A program made the translations under genes and the position numbers. DNA of 64,000 nucleotides from JALEFZ01 sp964564415 (GTDB lineage Bacteria; Bacteroidota; Bacteroidia; J057): the NCBI GenBank assembly GCA_964564415.1, contig CAZMAV010000006.1, positions 1-64,000 on the forward strand, read 5' to 3'. The notes below the pieces were generated by a model. That model was not told the DNA's origin. It saw only the letters and a program-made list of their open reading frames with translations, and made no database searches. Positions within the stretch are counted from its first letter, which is position 1. Every line of letters starts with the position of its first letter. This document shows positions 43,196-52,592 of this stretch, in pieces.

Positions 43196-43744
43196 ATGCA
43201 TATTCCAGTTAACCCTGGCGAAATTCGCCTGATCTTCTTCAAGGGAAAATTTGCCTTTTTCTCAATGATGTTTTTTCTGCTGGGCCTTCTATTCCTGATA
43301 GGCTTTTCCTTTTTCACAGACTTTTCTTTCTATAAATATTGGATACATGAGGTGGGGCGTAAAGAGGCTGTAATTACTGATATCAGAGCTACCCATTCCT
43401 ATGTCAATGAAGAGCAGGTGATGAACTATTTTTACCGCTATGAGATCGAGGGGGAGAAATTTACAGGCCATTCCTTTGGCAGCGGTAAGGCTTATGAGGA
43501 AGGGGACAGGGTTTACATTCAGTATCTCGTGGATAATCCGGGCTTATCCCGCATACAGGGGACAAGAAATGCTCCTTTTGGAAGTTGGATTTTAATATTT
43601 CTCATGATCTTTCCCACAGTCGGACTGATAGGGATCATTCATGAAGGTAGAAGGGTAGGCAAAATTTTAAATATACTTAAAGACGCAGGAATAGGTATAG
43701 GCAAAAAAAACAAGGATAGACGAAACAAATGTGGAACTGAATGA
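43196..43744 (+). CDS. DUF3592-like membrane protein, N-terminal part (frameshifted gene)
   Basis: A 182-codon frame: helix about 23-43 (MMFFLLGLLFLIGFSFF), an extracytoplasmic beta region (about 57-115: EAVITDIRATHSYVNEEQVMNYFYRYEIEGEKFTG broken up, KAYEEGDRVYIQYLVDNP) and a second helix about 128-148. This is the DUF3592 layout. The last 15 or so codons, after the A8 run at 43703-43710, look out of frame (KNKDRRNKCGTE). Removing one A joins the frame to 43701-43961, where the protein continues naturally. Either a sequencing or decay frameshift, or slippage at A8, splits the gene. Confidence 0.7.
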   Translation: MHIPVNPGEIRLIFFKGKFAFFSMMFFLLGLLFLIGFSFFTDFSFYKYWIHEVGRKEAVITDIRATHSYVNEEQVMNYFYRYEIEGEKFTGHSFGSGKAYEEGDRVYIQYLVDNPGLSRIQGTRNAPFGSWILIFLMIFPTVGLIGIIHEGRRVGKILNILKDAGIGIGKKNKDRRNKCGTE

Positions 43745-43961
43745 ACAAACCCTATACCGAATTACTTATGAATATACAGTAGATAAAAAAAGATATACCT
43801 GTAAACACAAAAGTTTGCAGCCTCATCGCTTTGACAAAGAAATCTACATAGTTTATGCTACTCCTCGCCCATCTTCAGCCATTCTGCTAAAGGCTCTGCC
43901 TGATAGCCTTATTGGTCGGATTTATCAGCAGGCTGAACTCTCCGCCGGTGATCCTGAGTAA
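43701..43961 (+). CDS. C-terminal part of the DUF3592-like protein
   Basis: Frame that opens right at the A8 run and reads AKKTRIDETNVELNEQTLYR then ITYEYTVDKKRYTCKHKSL, ending ...LLKALPDSLIGRIYQQAEL. This matches the second soluble repeat typical of longer DUF3592 proteins, in which a beta-rich module is followed by a 'YDP..P..A...LP' type ending. An independent start would have to be the GTG at 43731, which would leave the conserved TRIDETNV segment untranslated. It is best read as the rest of the upstream gene. Confidence 0.55.
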   Translation, partial: AKKTRIDETNVELNEQTLYRITYEYTVDKKRYTCKHKSLQPHRFDKEIYIVYATPRPSSAILLKALPDSLIGRIYQQAELSAGDPE

Positions 43962-44148
43962 GAAGTTAAGCTCCCGATAATGAAATAAGATTGCCGAGAA
44001 ATCTGGCAAAGGCTTTCATTTGAAATCCTTTATGCTCTATTGACATTTGCCTATTGGCTGGTCTTAAATGAGGTTAAGCTGGGTTTTTGTAAACTAAACA
44101 ATAACTTATCTTTCAATGAAGATTGTTTCTTCAAACACTTCAAAACCT

Positions 44149-44177
44149 TTTGCTATCACTTGCGTTTTTTAGCTTTA
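44149..44177 (+). promoter_or_regulatory. Candidate promoter for peroxiredoxin operon
   Basis: TTTG (44149-44152), 17-base spacer, TAGCTTTA (44170-44177), matching TAnnTTTG at 7 of 8 positions; 18 bases before the ATG at 44196. Confidence 0.35.
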
Positions 44178-44195
44178 ACAAATTTGAAAAATACT

Positions 44196-44834
44196 ATGGC
44201 GTTTATTGGAAAGAGATTCCCAAATATTGAAGTCAAGGCAATGAACGAGATGGGAGATACCATCAAGATCAATGTTTTGGAAGAGGCAAAAAACAACAAC
44301 AAAAAGGTTTTGCTTCTTTGGTATCCCAAGGACTTCACCTTTGTATGTCCTACTGAGCTTCACGCCTTTCAGGAGGCCTTGCCTGAGTTTGAAAAGCGCA
44401 ACACCATTGTTATCGGCGCTTCCTGTGATACCCCTGAGGTACACTTTGCCTGGTTGAGCACAGCTAAGGACGAAGGAGGTATTGAAGGCGTTACCTACAA
44501 CTTATTGGCTGACAGCAACAGAAATTTGGCCAACATTCTGGGCATCCTCGATACCACCAACGTACGTGTAGATGAGGAAACCGGAGTAGAATTGAGAGAT
44601 GGCGACAACGTCGCTTATCGCGCCACTTACCTGATCGACGAAGAAGGAATTGTCTTCCACGAGGGTATCAACCACATGCCTTTGGGCCGCAATGTACAAG
44701 AGTACCTTCGTCTTCTCGATGCATATGCCCATTACCAGGTGAAAGGCGAAGTATGCCCCGCCAATTGGGAAGAAGGCAAAGAAGCCATGGCAGAGAACCG
44801 TGAAGGAGTTGCCACCTATCTGAGCAATAACTAG
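44196..44834 (+). CDS. Peroxiredoxin (AhpC/Prx1 type, 2-Cys)
   Basis: Thiol peroxidase reducing H2O2 and organic hydroperoxides in the cytoplasm. The 212-residue protein has the peroxidatic Cys51 in PKDFTFVCPTELHAF and the resolving Cys187 in GEVCPANW, the typical 2-Cys pair. The start at 44196 (MAFIGKRFPN) is clear; an upstream TTG frame would add 52 residues with no family match. Thioredoxin follows after 52 bases and presumably reduces it, so the two form a peroxide-defence operon. The gene lies near the candidate promoter at 44149-44177. Confidence 0.95.
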   Translation: MAFIGKRFPNIEVKAMNEMGDTIKINVLEEAKNNNKKVLLLWYPKDFTFVCPTELHAFQEALPEFEKRNTIVIGASCDTPEVHFAWLSTAKDEGGIEGVTYNLLADSNRNLANILGILDTTNVRVDEETGVELRDGDNVAYRATYLIDEEGIVFHEGINHMPLGRNVQEYLRLLDAYAHYQVKGEVCPANWEEGKEAMAENREGVATYLSNN

Positions 44835-44886
44835 CACTTCCCTATTTTCAAAATTATTGTTCACACTTCATTAACCCAACAGATTT

Positions 44887-45201
44887 ATGTTACAAGAGAT
44901 AAACGATGACAACCTAAAGGAGATCGTCGAAAACAATGATACGGTGATCGTCCAGTATTCAGCAGGATGGTGTGGCAACTGTCGCATCATGAAGCCAAAG
45001 TTCAAGAAACTGGCAAATGAAAACAGTGGTGTTCACTTCGTCATTGTCGACGCGGAGAAAAATCCAAACTCCCGTAAATTGGCCCAGGTAAACAACTTGC
45101 CAACCTTTGCCACTTTTAAGAATGGAAACTTTGTAAATCAGGTACAGACCAACAAGTTTGACTTATTAAAAGACCTAGTCGATGAGGTTACCAATAATTA
45201 G
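44887..45201 (+). CDS. Thioredoxin-family protein
   Basis: A 104-residue cytoplasmic thioredoxin-fold protein with active site WCGNC (28-32; Cys29 and Cys32) instead of the usual WCGPC, and the cis-Pro loop NNLPTFATFKNG (about 71-82). The missing Pro in the active site should shift its redox potential (inference). Adjacent to the 2-Cys peroxiredoxin, it is the likely reductant. The next small gene overlaps its 3' end by 20 bases. Confidence 0.92.
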   Translation: MLQEINDDNLKEIVENNDTVIVQYSAGWCGNCRIMKPKFKKLANENSGVHFVIVDAEKNPNSRKLAQVNNLPTFATFKNGNFVNQVQTNKFDLLKDLVDEVTNN

Positions 45202-45439
45202 GCACCTGGCAGATTTCATAGAGGAGAGAGATGAGGACTTTGTCCAGGAGACGATAGAAACCCTGGAGGCTCTCACCGAGGCGAAAGGAATCAAGGATGA
45301 AGAACTCGACGTGATTGGAGAGTTGCTTTCTAATCTTTATGGCTCATTGGAGGTCCAAAAAGCCATTGACAAGGGCACTCCCAAGAGAGAAGCTGTCAAA
45401 GCCTTTATGGGTCGAGTATTAGAATCCATCGACAAATGA
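45182..45439 (+). CDS. Small conserved protein (DUF6952-like)
   Basis: An 85-residue acidic alpha-helical protein (MRLPIIRHLADFIEERDED...ETLEALTEAKGIKDEEL...VQKAIDKGTPKREAVKAFM). It overlaps the thioredoxin gene by 20 bases, indicating translational coupling. Small proteins of this kind regularly sit after peroxiredoxin-thioredoxin pairs in Bacteroidota and are probably DUF6952; the family name is from memory. No Cys is present, so it is not itself a redox enzyme. Closed by the hairpin at 45465-45495. Confidence 0.7.
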   Translation: MRLPIIRHLADFIEERDEDFVQETIETLEALTEAKGIKDEELDVIGELLSNLYGSLEVQKAIDKGTPKREAVKAFMGRVLESIDK

Positions 45440-45464
45440 TGGAAATTATCAAGTATGTGTAGAT

Positions 45465-45495
45465 AAAGGGTAGGCCAGAGGTCTTCCCTTTTTTA
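45465..45495. terminator. Bidirectional terminator, prx operon / rnhB
   Basis: AAAGGG (45465-45470) pairs with CCCTTT (45486-45491), with further inner pairs, then TTTT. Its right arm runs into the rnhB stop codon (45493-45495). Confidence 0.65.
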
Positions 45496-46074
45496 TGTCT
45501 GCCATTTGAAGCTCCTCCTATGATAGGGGCTGGGGCCGTGGATCTTTATGGCTTCCTTATGGGCTTTGGTGGGGTATCCTTTGTTTCCCTTCCAGCCATA
45601 TTGGGGATATTCGTGGTCAAGGTATTCCATCACTTCATCTCGGTAGGTCTTTGCCAAAATGGAGGCTGCGGCAATAGACATGTATGTACTATCACCTTTG
45701 ACGATACAGGTATGAGGGAGGGATTCATAAGATTTAAAGGCATTTCCGTCGATGATAAGGTGGAAGGGTAGGGGTTCTAGGCCTGCTATGGCCTCGTGCA
45801 TGGCCTCAAAATTGGCCTGTAAGATGTTGATTTCGTCTATGCGAGGGGCGGATTTCATGCCGACGTTCCAGGCGAGTGCCTTGTCGAGAATCGCCTCGCG
45901 GACGGCTAACCTTTTTTCGTGGGTGAGTTTTTTGGAATCATCAAGGAGGGGATGGGAAAAATCTGAAGGGAGGATAACGGCTGCTGCTACCACGGGTCCT
46001 GCCAAGCAACCCCTTCCCGCCTCATCCAAGCCGGCTTCGAAGGGCAAACCGGAGTAAGATGCAAGTAAGGACAT
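45493..46074 (-). CDS. rnhB: Ribonuclease HII
   Basis: Removes RNA primers and single ribonucleotides from DNA. The 193 residues start MSLLASYSGLPFEAGLDEAGRGCLAGPV, with the catalytic Asp17-Glu18 in GLDEAGRG. Later motifs are HLIIDGNAFKSY (catalytic Asp), KGDSTYMSIAAASILAKTYRD (catalytic Asp) and GYPTKAH. Full length. It is monocistronic and shares a terminator with the peroxiredoxin operon; its start is 117 bases from the divergent T9SS adhesin start. Confidence 0.96.
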   Translation of the reverse strand: MSLLASYSGLPFEAGLDEAGRGCLAGPVVAAAVILPSDFSHPLLDDSKKLTHEKRLAVREAILDKALAWNVGMKSAPRIDEINILQANFEAMHEAIAGLEPLPFHLIIDGNAFKSYESLPHTCIVKGDSTYMSIAAASILAKTYRDEVMEYLDHEYPQYGWKGNKGYPTKAHKEAIKIHGPSPYHRRSFKWQT

Positions 46075-46114
46075 ATTTGTAAGTTGTGGATTATACGATA
46101 GGAATAGAAATATC

Positions 46115-46145
46115 TTGTCCTGGCAGCGGTTTCTTGTTACTTTTA
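46115..46145 (+). promoter_or_regulatory. Candidate promoter for T9SS adhesin
   Basis: TTG (46115-46117), 20-base spacer, TACTTTTA (46138-46145), matching TAnnTTTG at 7 of 8 positions; 46 bases before the ATG at 46192. Confidence 0.4.
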
Positions 46146-46191
46146 GGATTAGTTTACAAAGCTAAGACCTTAACCTAACCAAAACTAACAC

Positions 46192-48474
46192 ATGAAGAAG
46201 TTTTATTCTCTGTTATGGCTGGTACTCCTAGGCGGATTGTTCTCTATCCCCGGCCTGACTCAAGCCCAGGCACCAGTCAATGACGACGTGTGCAATGCAC
46301 TCCCCATCACTCAGTTTGATACCCTGCTGGTATTCGACAACATTGATGCAACCTCTCAAAGCGGGGAGGCTGTCATAGCTCCCTCCACCAATGGCCCAAG
46401 TGGACGTACCTGGAATGAGAGTGGCATTCGAAATTCTGTCTGGTTTACCTTTGAAGCTCCTGCCTCAGGTGCAGTGAGGATTGATCTGTGTAATGACAGC
46501 ACCAATTTCGACACCCAGATCGCTGTATTCGACGTGACCGATTGCAACGATTTCAACACTTTTACCCTCAGAGGAGCCAATGATGACATCGATGGACGTT
46601 GTCCTTTTGGTGATATCTGGGCTTCGACTCTGGAAGTCAACTGTTTGGTCCCCAATCAGACATACTACCTCATCGTCGATGGATGGGTAGGAGGAACGAC
46701 CTTCGACTCCGTCGGAACCTTTGGAATGCAATTTGAAGAAATTCCTGCCGATCCTTTTGACATTCAACCCGTTACCATTGATCCTACCTGCGACAATACC
46801 CAAAATGGAGTTGCCGCTGTCATTGCTACGGGTGGGGATCAAAATTATACCTACCAGTGGAGTGCAGGCCCCGGTTTCACCCAGGAGTTTGTGCCTAACC
46901 TGGGTCCTGGTTCTTACACAGTAACTGTAAGGGATGGTTGTGATTCGATCCGAACGGCGACCATCGTCCTCAAAGACCCCGTAGCCGGAGTTCCTCTCAG
47001 CGTGAGTTCTCCTGATACCGTCCTGATGTGTCAGGGAGGCAACATAGACCTCGGAGCAGACCTGGGCGTCAATGGGGGAGTCCCTCAGTTGGCAGAAAAT
47101 GTCTACGCCCTTACGGCCAGCAATGCCGTCTGGACAGGATTTGTTTCTAAGCTTCGAGATCCTCAGGTTTTTACTTCTCCGACTACCTTCAATAGTCTTT
47201 CCTTTGTATTTTCGGGAGACTTTGCATTTGGAGCCTTCTTTTGCCTCAAGGACAGCGCTACCACCAAGGAACTTTGGGCCATCAATGTCTCAAACGGTTC
47301 TGCTTCCCGCATCGGCTCCACTGGTCAAATCGGAGGAAGAATCTGGGCAGGCATGGCCTTTGACCCCACCACCAGCACCCTATACGGGATGGCTGTTCCT
47401 CCCATCGGCGTAGAACCCGCTCCGGCTCTCTACACCCTGAACATCAATACGGGGGCTGCCACCCTCGTAGATACCTTCAATGGCGTAGATGTCTTCCCAC
47501 TTTGGTTGGCCATCGACAATCAAGGCCAGATGTATGTGGGAGAGGGATTCAACTCCAATCTTGCCAGCATTGATAAGGCAACGGCTACAGCCACCAATAT
47601 TGGTTACCTGGGTTATGACCTGGCTTTCGATGTCATTCAGGATGCCGACTTTGATCCGGTGACCAATCAGCTTTACATGTCTGTGGCTTCTGACAATGAC
47701 ATTGCCAGCCAGCTGCGGCTCGTCGACGTAAATACAGGCCGAAGCATTCCTGCAGGAGGATACTCCGGAGGAACCTTTACGACGGCCTTTGCCATCAGAG
47801 AAAATCCTGGTCAGCCCTACGATTATACCTGGAGCCCCAACAACTTCCTGGATGATTTTAAATCTTCTAATCCGGTAGCAGATCCTCCTCCCGGTTGGCC
47901 TCCCTACTTTGTGGAAATTACCGATGAGTGTGGAAATACAGTCAGAGATACTGTTACAGTTTTTATTCCCCCTGCCCTTACGGTGAGCCAAAGTTCCAGC
48001 GCCGATACAGGTTCTGCCACAGGCTCCGCTACGGTAATTTTTGAGGATGGAGTACCCCCTTACTCCATTGTATGGGAAAATGGAGATAGCACACAGACCA
48101 TAGATCAATTGGAAGGAGATCAGTTTTACGGTTTTGTTGCTACAGACGGATGCGGAACCACGATTACAGACTCGATCTTCGTTTTGGGTACCACTTCTGT
48201 CGAGGACTTGTCGATAAGGGCAGGAATCCGTGACCTCGTGGCCTATCCCAATCCCACCCAGGATGTACTCAACATCGATATATTTTCATTGAAAAAGGAT
48301 GAACTACACCTGGAAATTCTGGACAGCCGAGGTGCATTGCTCCGTACAAGCAGGAACAGTATCCAAGACCGAGCCAGGGTACAGGTCAGTCTTGAAGATC
48401 TGCCAGCAGGTATTTACTTGCTCAAGGCATCTACTTCTGAGGGAATGGTATTCCGAAAAATTTTGAAAAAATAG
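46192..48474 (+). CDS. T9SS-sorted adhesin-like protein with SprB-type repeat (shorter paralogue)
   Basis: A 760-residue exoprotein with a signal peptide (1-26, ...GLTQAQA). The first domain is a PVNDDVCNA...NSVWFTFEAPASGAVRIDLC type beta sandwich (about 28-185). A SprB-like repeat follows (about 193-265: PTCDNTQNGVAAV, YTYQWS, LGPGSYTVTVRDGCDS). A propeller-like region (about 290-540) is followed by an immunoglobulin-like segment and a T9SS type A sorting domain at about 685-760 (LVAYPNPTQDVLNIDIF...LPAGIYLLKASTSEG...KILKK). SprB-type repeats occur in gliding adhesins. It is followed by a terminator and the longer paralogue 48724-52488. Confidence 0.82.
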   Translation: MKKFYSLLWLVLLGGLFSIPGLTQAQAPVNDDVCNALPITQFDTLLVFDNIDATSQSGEAVIAPSTNGPSGRTWNESGIRNSVWFTFEAPASGAVRIDLCNDSTNFDTQIAVFDVTDCNDFNTFTLRGANDDIDGRCPFGDIWASTLEVNCLVPNQTYYLIVDGWVGGTTFDSVGTFGMQFEEIPADPFDIQPVTIDPTCDNTQNGVAAVIATGGDQNYTYQWSAGPGFTQEFVPNLGPGSYTVTVRDGCDSIRTATIVLKDPVAGVPLSVSSPDTVLMCQGGNIDLGADLGVNGGVPQLAENVYALTASNAVWTGFVSKLRDPQVFTSPTTFNSLSFVFSGDFAFGAFFCLKDSATTKELWAINVSNGSASRIGSTGQIGGRIWAGMAFDPTTSTLYGMAVPPIGVEPAPALYTLNINTGAATLVDTFNGVDVFPLWLAIDNQGQMYVGEGFNSNLASIDKATATATNIGYLGYDLAFDVIQDADFDPVTNQLYMSVASDNDIASQLRLVDVNTGRSIPAGGYSGGTFTTAFAIRENPGQPYDYTWSPNNFLDDFKSSNPVADPPPGWPPYFVEITDECGNTVRDTVTVFIPPALTVSQSSSADTGSATGSATVIFEDGVPPYSIVWENGDSTQTIDQLEGDQFYGFVATDGCGTTITDSIFVLGTTSVEDLSIRAGIRDLVAYPNPTQDVLNIDIFSLKKDELHLEILDSRGALLRTSRNSIQDRARVQVSLEDLPAGIYLLKASTSEGMVFRKILKK

Positions 48475-48490
48475 TATCTTCAGTAAGAGG

Positions 48491-48529
48491 AAGTCGGGGC
48501 GGGATATTTTCCTGTCCCGACTTTTTTTA
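48491..48529 (+). terminator. Terminator between the two adhesin paralogues
   Basis: AGTCGGG (48492-48498) pairs with CCCGACT (48516-48522), with a G/C-rich partly paired inner part, followed by TTTTTTT. Confidence 0.85.
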
Positions 48530-48723
48530 TTTAAAATTATCCCTTCGCCACTGACTTGTTTAGTACCCCTGACGGAACGGTATAACCTTTGCACATGACC
48601 TGAGGTGAAATTTTCGACTTTTTCTCTTAAAAATTACATGGAGGGCATCAAGTCCGGTTATCTCTCCTGAGATTGCTTGTCAGAAAGCCCTGCTATTTAT
48701 AAACCCTATGGCTTTTACCAAAA

Positions 48724-51700
48724 ATGAAAACATTCTTACCCTACCTATTACGAATTGCAGCTGGATTTGCTCTCCTTTGGGGAGGGATTCTCAGCGCTCA
48801 ACCGGTCAATGATGACCTTTGCAATGCCTCTCCACTTACGGTGGGAGCTACCTGCAATGGAATGACGACTGGGGATAATACTGGTGCCACCACTCAGACC
48901 AACGAACCTAATCCCTCGTGTTTTGCAGGGGCCAATCCTACGGTATGGTTTTCCTTTGTGGGGCCGGCTTCAGGTAGGGTAAGGGTCAGTACCAATTACA
49001 ACCTGGGCAGTAACTTGGATACAGAAATTGCCATGTATGCCCTAAATTCGGGACAGTGCAGCAACTTTTCTGATCTTACCCTTATCGCCTGTGTTCAGGA
49101 TGACAACAACCCCCCTCAAATTTACAACTCCACCATTGAGGAGGCACCTGTAGTACCTGGAGAAACCTATTACCTTCAGGTGTCAGGCTGGAACAATAGC
49201 CAGGGGACATTCTGCCTTACGGTAGAAGAATTACCTTTGCCATCTCCTCTTCCCCAAGCCAACGATACCCTTTGTAACGCCATTTCCCTACAGGTAGACT
49301 CCTCCTGCAACGGGGCTACCAATGGCAACAACCTCAATGCCCTTTTTGAGGTAGGTGAAAACCTGGGCAACTGCACTGCCTTCAACAATACAGTCTGGTA
49401 TTCCTTTGTCGCCCCAGTATCGGGAGCAGTGGAAATCACTACTGATGTGAATGTAGGGGGAAGTAATACCGACACGGAGATCACGCTTTTTGCCCTTCCT
49501 GGAGGCAACTGCGGTCAGCCCTCAGATCTTTTCGAAGTCGCCTGCGCCAGTGGTAATGGAAGCAATGGATCAAGCATTGATACCACCAGGCTGACAGCGG
49601 GGAGTACCTATTATGTAGCCGTATCGGGAGGAGCCAGCGGAGGTAGTTTTTGTATAGAAGTAAAGTCAGCAGGGGGGATCAATTATCCGGCTAATGACAA
49701 CCTCTGCGATGCTATCCCTTTGACGGTTGGCGCTTCCTGCACCACGAATTTTTCCAATACCAATGCCACTATTGAAGTAGGTGAACCCATTCCCAATTGT
49801 TTTGTGGGGGGAGCCAACAGCGTCTGGTTTTCCTTTGAGGGGACAAACTCCGGGGCTGCCAGCATCAGTACGGACATTGATTCCATGGCGACTAATGACG
49901 ACACAGAAATTGCGGTGTATGCCCTTCCCGGAGGAAACTGCTCCGACCTCTTCGATCTGGTCGAATTGGCATGTAGCCAGGACAATGGCTCGGTTCTTCC
50001 TTTCAACTCATTCATTGAAGGAGTAGCGGTAGACTCAGGGGCAACTTACTATGTACAGGTCTCGGGATACAATGGCGCAGAGGGCAGCTTCTGTATAGAA
50101 GTCGAAGAAGCCTTTACGCCTGTCAATGATGATGTCTGCGATGCGGTTGCCCTCCCTGTGGACGGAAGCATCAACGACTTCTTCAATATTTCTGCTACTC
50201 TCGAAGCTAGTGAAGCCACTGATATTGTGGTTCCTATCGGTAATGGAGAGGGCAACAGGGCTTGGTTTGAGTCTTCACTGCGAAGCACTACCTGGCATAC
50301 CTTTGTGGCTCCGGCTACTGGTTCAGTACGTATAGATCTTTGCAACGATGGCAATGGGACGACCGACTTCGACACCCAGGTTGCTGTTTTTCAGGCAGAT
50401 TCCTGTGAAGACCTGGCTAATTTTACCTTTTTGGGTGGCAATGACGATGATCCTATTGGTTGTACAAGCGGACAAAACAGATTTTCCTCTATCCTTGATC
50501 TTTCCTGCCTGACAGCCGGGGAGACCTACTATATTTTGGTGGATGGATACCAAGAACAAAGTGGTTTTTACAGCATCTCGATCAGCGAGCTATCCAACCA
50601 AGCCCTCGAACTGACCTTCGATACAGAATCTCCGACCTGTGCAGATGACCTGGATGGTCGGTTGAGCGTAAGCGTAAGTGGGGGGAGTGAGCCATATACC
50701 TATGAATGGTCTACCGGGGATAGCCTTCCTCTGTTGGACAGTGTAGGCCTTGGAACCTATACCCTAATGGTAAGAGATTTTTGTGATAGCACGACTGTTG
50801 GACAGGCCAGCCTCCTTCCTCCTCCTTCACTAAGGGTGTTTTCTTTTTCTGATCCTACCCTTTGCAATGGAGATAGCTCTGGGCAGGTCGCTGCCTTAGT
50901 GAATGGGGGAAGACCTCCCTACACCTTTCAATGGAACAATGGCGATACCCTTTCCTCTCTTCTTGACGTTCCTGCAGGAAATTATACCCTGACCCTAAGG
51001 GATGCCTGCGACACCCTACGTACCTTTAGCCGAAGTGTGGAGGAACCCCAAAGCCTAAGCATTGAAGCAGGAGAGGACTTTTTACTTTGTGAAGGCAGTC
51101 CTTCTCTGATCGAACTGGGGAATCAACTCTCTGTACAGGGAGGAGCCAGAGGATTCAGCGAGCGAGCCTATGGATTCGACATTGGTGGGAGTCAGGGACT
51201 TTTTCGCCATGCGGTGCGGAGGAGAGATCCTTTGACCTCTATCCTGGGTCCTACGGGCAACTTCAACGGAGCTGATTTTGTGGAAGATCAATTGTTTGTC
51301 ATCCAGGTAGACAGCAATCAATTGTTTCGTTATGACACGGCATTTGCTCAACTCAATAAAGTGGGTGATCTTCCCCCTTCCGGAGATCAGCGCTGGGTGG
51401 GCCTCTCTTATGACGGTTCTCGCTCCAAACTTTTTGCCCTGGCAGCAGGGGCAGATTCCAGTAGCCTTTATGAAGTCAACCCCAGTTCTGCCTCTGCGAC
51501 CTTCGTGGGAAATATCGAAGTTGATGCTCCCATCTGGTTGGCCATTGATGATACAGGAGCCATGTTCATTCTGGATGTATCCTTGGACGAATTATTTCAG
51601 GTCGACACCACGACCCTGGAGGCCAACTCCCTGGGTTCTGTGGGCTTCAATGCCAATTTTCTTCAGGACGCAGATTTCGACCCTGCCACAGGCTTGCTTT

Positions 51701-52488
51701 ACCTGGCAGCTTTCAACGAGGATTCGAATCGTGCCGAGTATCGGGTCATAGCCTTGAATGAGGGCCCTAATTCGACTTATCTGGGTAGCATCCCAGGCGC
51801 CCAGGCCGTGCAGGCCTACGCCATTCAAAACCTGGGCCCTGCAAACACACCTAATGCCTACACCTATGACTGGGAGCCTGAATTGGGCTTCATGGATCCC
51901 GCCGATACTGCCCTCGCAAACCCCATCATCAGTTATGCCGGTAATGCGACCTATCTCGTCCGGGTGGAGGATGCCTGTGGTCAGGTATCCGTGGATAGCC
52001 TGGTGGTCGGGTCTAGCGAGGGGCTAAACATAGATTCGGTCCAAATTTCGGGTAATACGACCAGTGCCTTCGTCGTTGGAGGGATTCCTCCTTATGAGTA
52101 CCAATGGTCGAGTGGAGACAGCACAGCAAATGTCGTGAACTTAGATCCTGGTCCTTATACCTTGATCGTCAGGGATCAGGCTGGCTGTACGGACTCCATT
52201 TCCTTCGATATTATTTCCAGCATGGATCCCGAAGCCAACCTTGCTGATATTCGCCTATATCCCAACCCTAACCCGGGTATGTTTCATTTGTCTGTCAGAT
52301 TGGGGAGCCCCGAGTCCTTAACCTTAAAGGTGTATGGCATGGATGGGCAATTGATACACCGTGAACAAATCCCGACCAGGGATCGAATTGAAAAGGGAAT
52401 TGACCTTTCCCATCTGGCAAAAGGAGTCTACAGATTGACCCTCTCTTCGGAGCAGAGTTTTATTTCGAGGTCCTTCATGGTAAAATAG
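48724..52488 (+). CDS. T9SS-sorted giant adhesin-like protein (longer paralogue)
   Basis: A 1254-residue exoprotein with a signal peptide (1-25). Four copies of the PVNDD/CNA...TVWYSFVAP...GTFCLTVEE-type beta domain are seen (about 27-155, 178-310, 322-460, 465-620). Two SprB-like repeats follow (about 635-705 and 715-780), then a propeller-like region of about 800-1060, a PKD-like segment and another SprB-like unit (near 1105-1165). The T9SS sorting domain is at about 1175-1254 (IRLYPNPNPGMFHLSVRL...LAKGVYRLTLSSEQ...SFMVK). It has the same domain order as the upstream gene, expanded N-terminally, consistent with tandem duplication. It is probably surface-exposed. Confidence 0.82.
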   Translation: MKTFLPYLLRIAAGFALLWGGILSAQPVNDDLCNASPLTVGATCNGMTTGDNTGATTQTNEPNPSCFAGANPTVWFSFVGPASGRVRVSTNYNLGSNLDTEIAMYALNSGQCSNFSDLTLIACVQDDNNPPQIYNSTIEEAPVVPGETYYLQVSGWNNSQGTFCLTVEELPLPSPLPQANDTLCNAISLQVDSSCNGATNGNNLNALFEVGENLGNCTAFNNTVWYSFVAPVSGAVEITTDVNVGGSNTDTEITLFALPGGNCGQPSDLFEVACASGNGSNGSSIDTTRLTAGSTYYVAVSGGASGGSFCIEVKSAGGINYPANDNLCDAIPLTVGASCTTNFSNTNATIEVGEPIPNCFVGGANSVWFSFEGTNSGAASISTDIDSMATNDDTEIAVYALPGGNCSDLFDLVELACSQDNGSVLPFNSFIEGVAVDSGATYYVQVSGYNGAEGSFCIEVEEAFTPVNDDVCDAVALPVDGSINDFFNISATLEASEATDIVVPIGNGEGNRAWFESSLRSTTWHTFVAPATGSVRIDLCNDGNGTTDFDTQVAVFQADSCEDLANFTFLGGNDDDPIGCTSGQNRFSSILDLSCLTAGETYYILVDGYQEQSGFYSISISELSNQALELTFDTESPTCADDLDGRLSVSVSGGSEPYTYEWSTGDSLPLLDSVGLGTYTLMVRDFCDSTTVGQASLLPPPSLRVFSFSDPTLCNGDSSGQVAALVNGGRPPYTFQWNNGDTLSSLLDVPAGNYTLTLRDACDTLRTFSRSVEEPQSLSIEAGEDFLLCEGSPSLIELGNQLSVQGGARGFSERAYGFDIGGSQGLFRHAVRRRDPLTSILGPTGNFNGADFVEDQLFVIQVDSNQLFRYDTAFAQLNKVGDLPPSGDQRWVGLSYDGSRSKLFALAAGADSSSLYEVNPSSASATFVGNIEVDAPIWLAIDDTGAMFILDVSLDELFQVDTTTLEANSLGSVGFNANFLQDADFDPATGLLYLAAFNEDSNRAEYRVIALNEGPNSTYLGSIPGAQAVQAYAIQNLGPANTPNAYTYDWEPELGFMDPADTALANPIISYAGNATYLVRVEDACGQVSVDSLVVGSSEGLNIDSVQISGNTTSAFVVGGIPPYEYQWSSGDSTANVVNLDPGPYTLIVRDQAGCTDSISFDIISSMDPEANLADIRLYPNPNPGMFHLSVRLGSPESLTLKVYGMDGQLIHREQIPTRDRIEKGIDLSHLAKGVYRLTLSSEQSFISRSFMVK

Positions 52489-52556
52489 GAAAGCAATTGG
52501 AATCCCGTATTCCCAAACAGCTTCAGAAAGAGACTTTAATTTTAGCATAAAAAGTG

Positions 52557-52592
52557 AGAGGTTAGCCGATACAAATCAGCTAACCTCTTTCT
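52557..52592 (+). terminator. Terminator abutting the rsmF-like start codon
   Basis: Perfect 10-bp stem AGAGGTTAGC (52557-52566) / GCTAACCTCT (52579-52588) followed by TTCT. The ATG of the methyltransferase gene begins at 52593, four bases after the stem. Confidence 0.8.
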
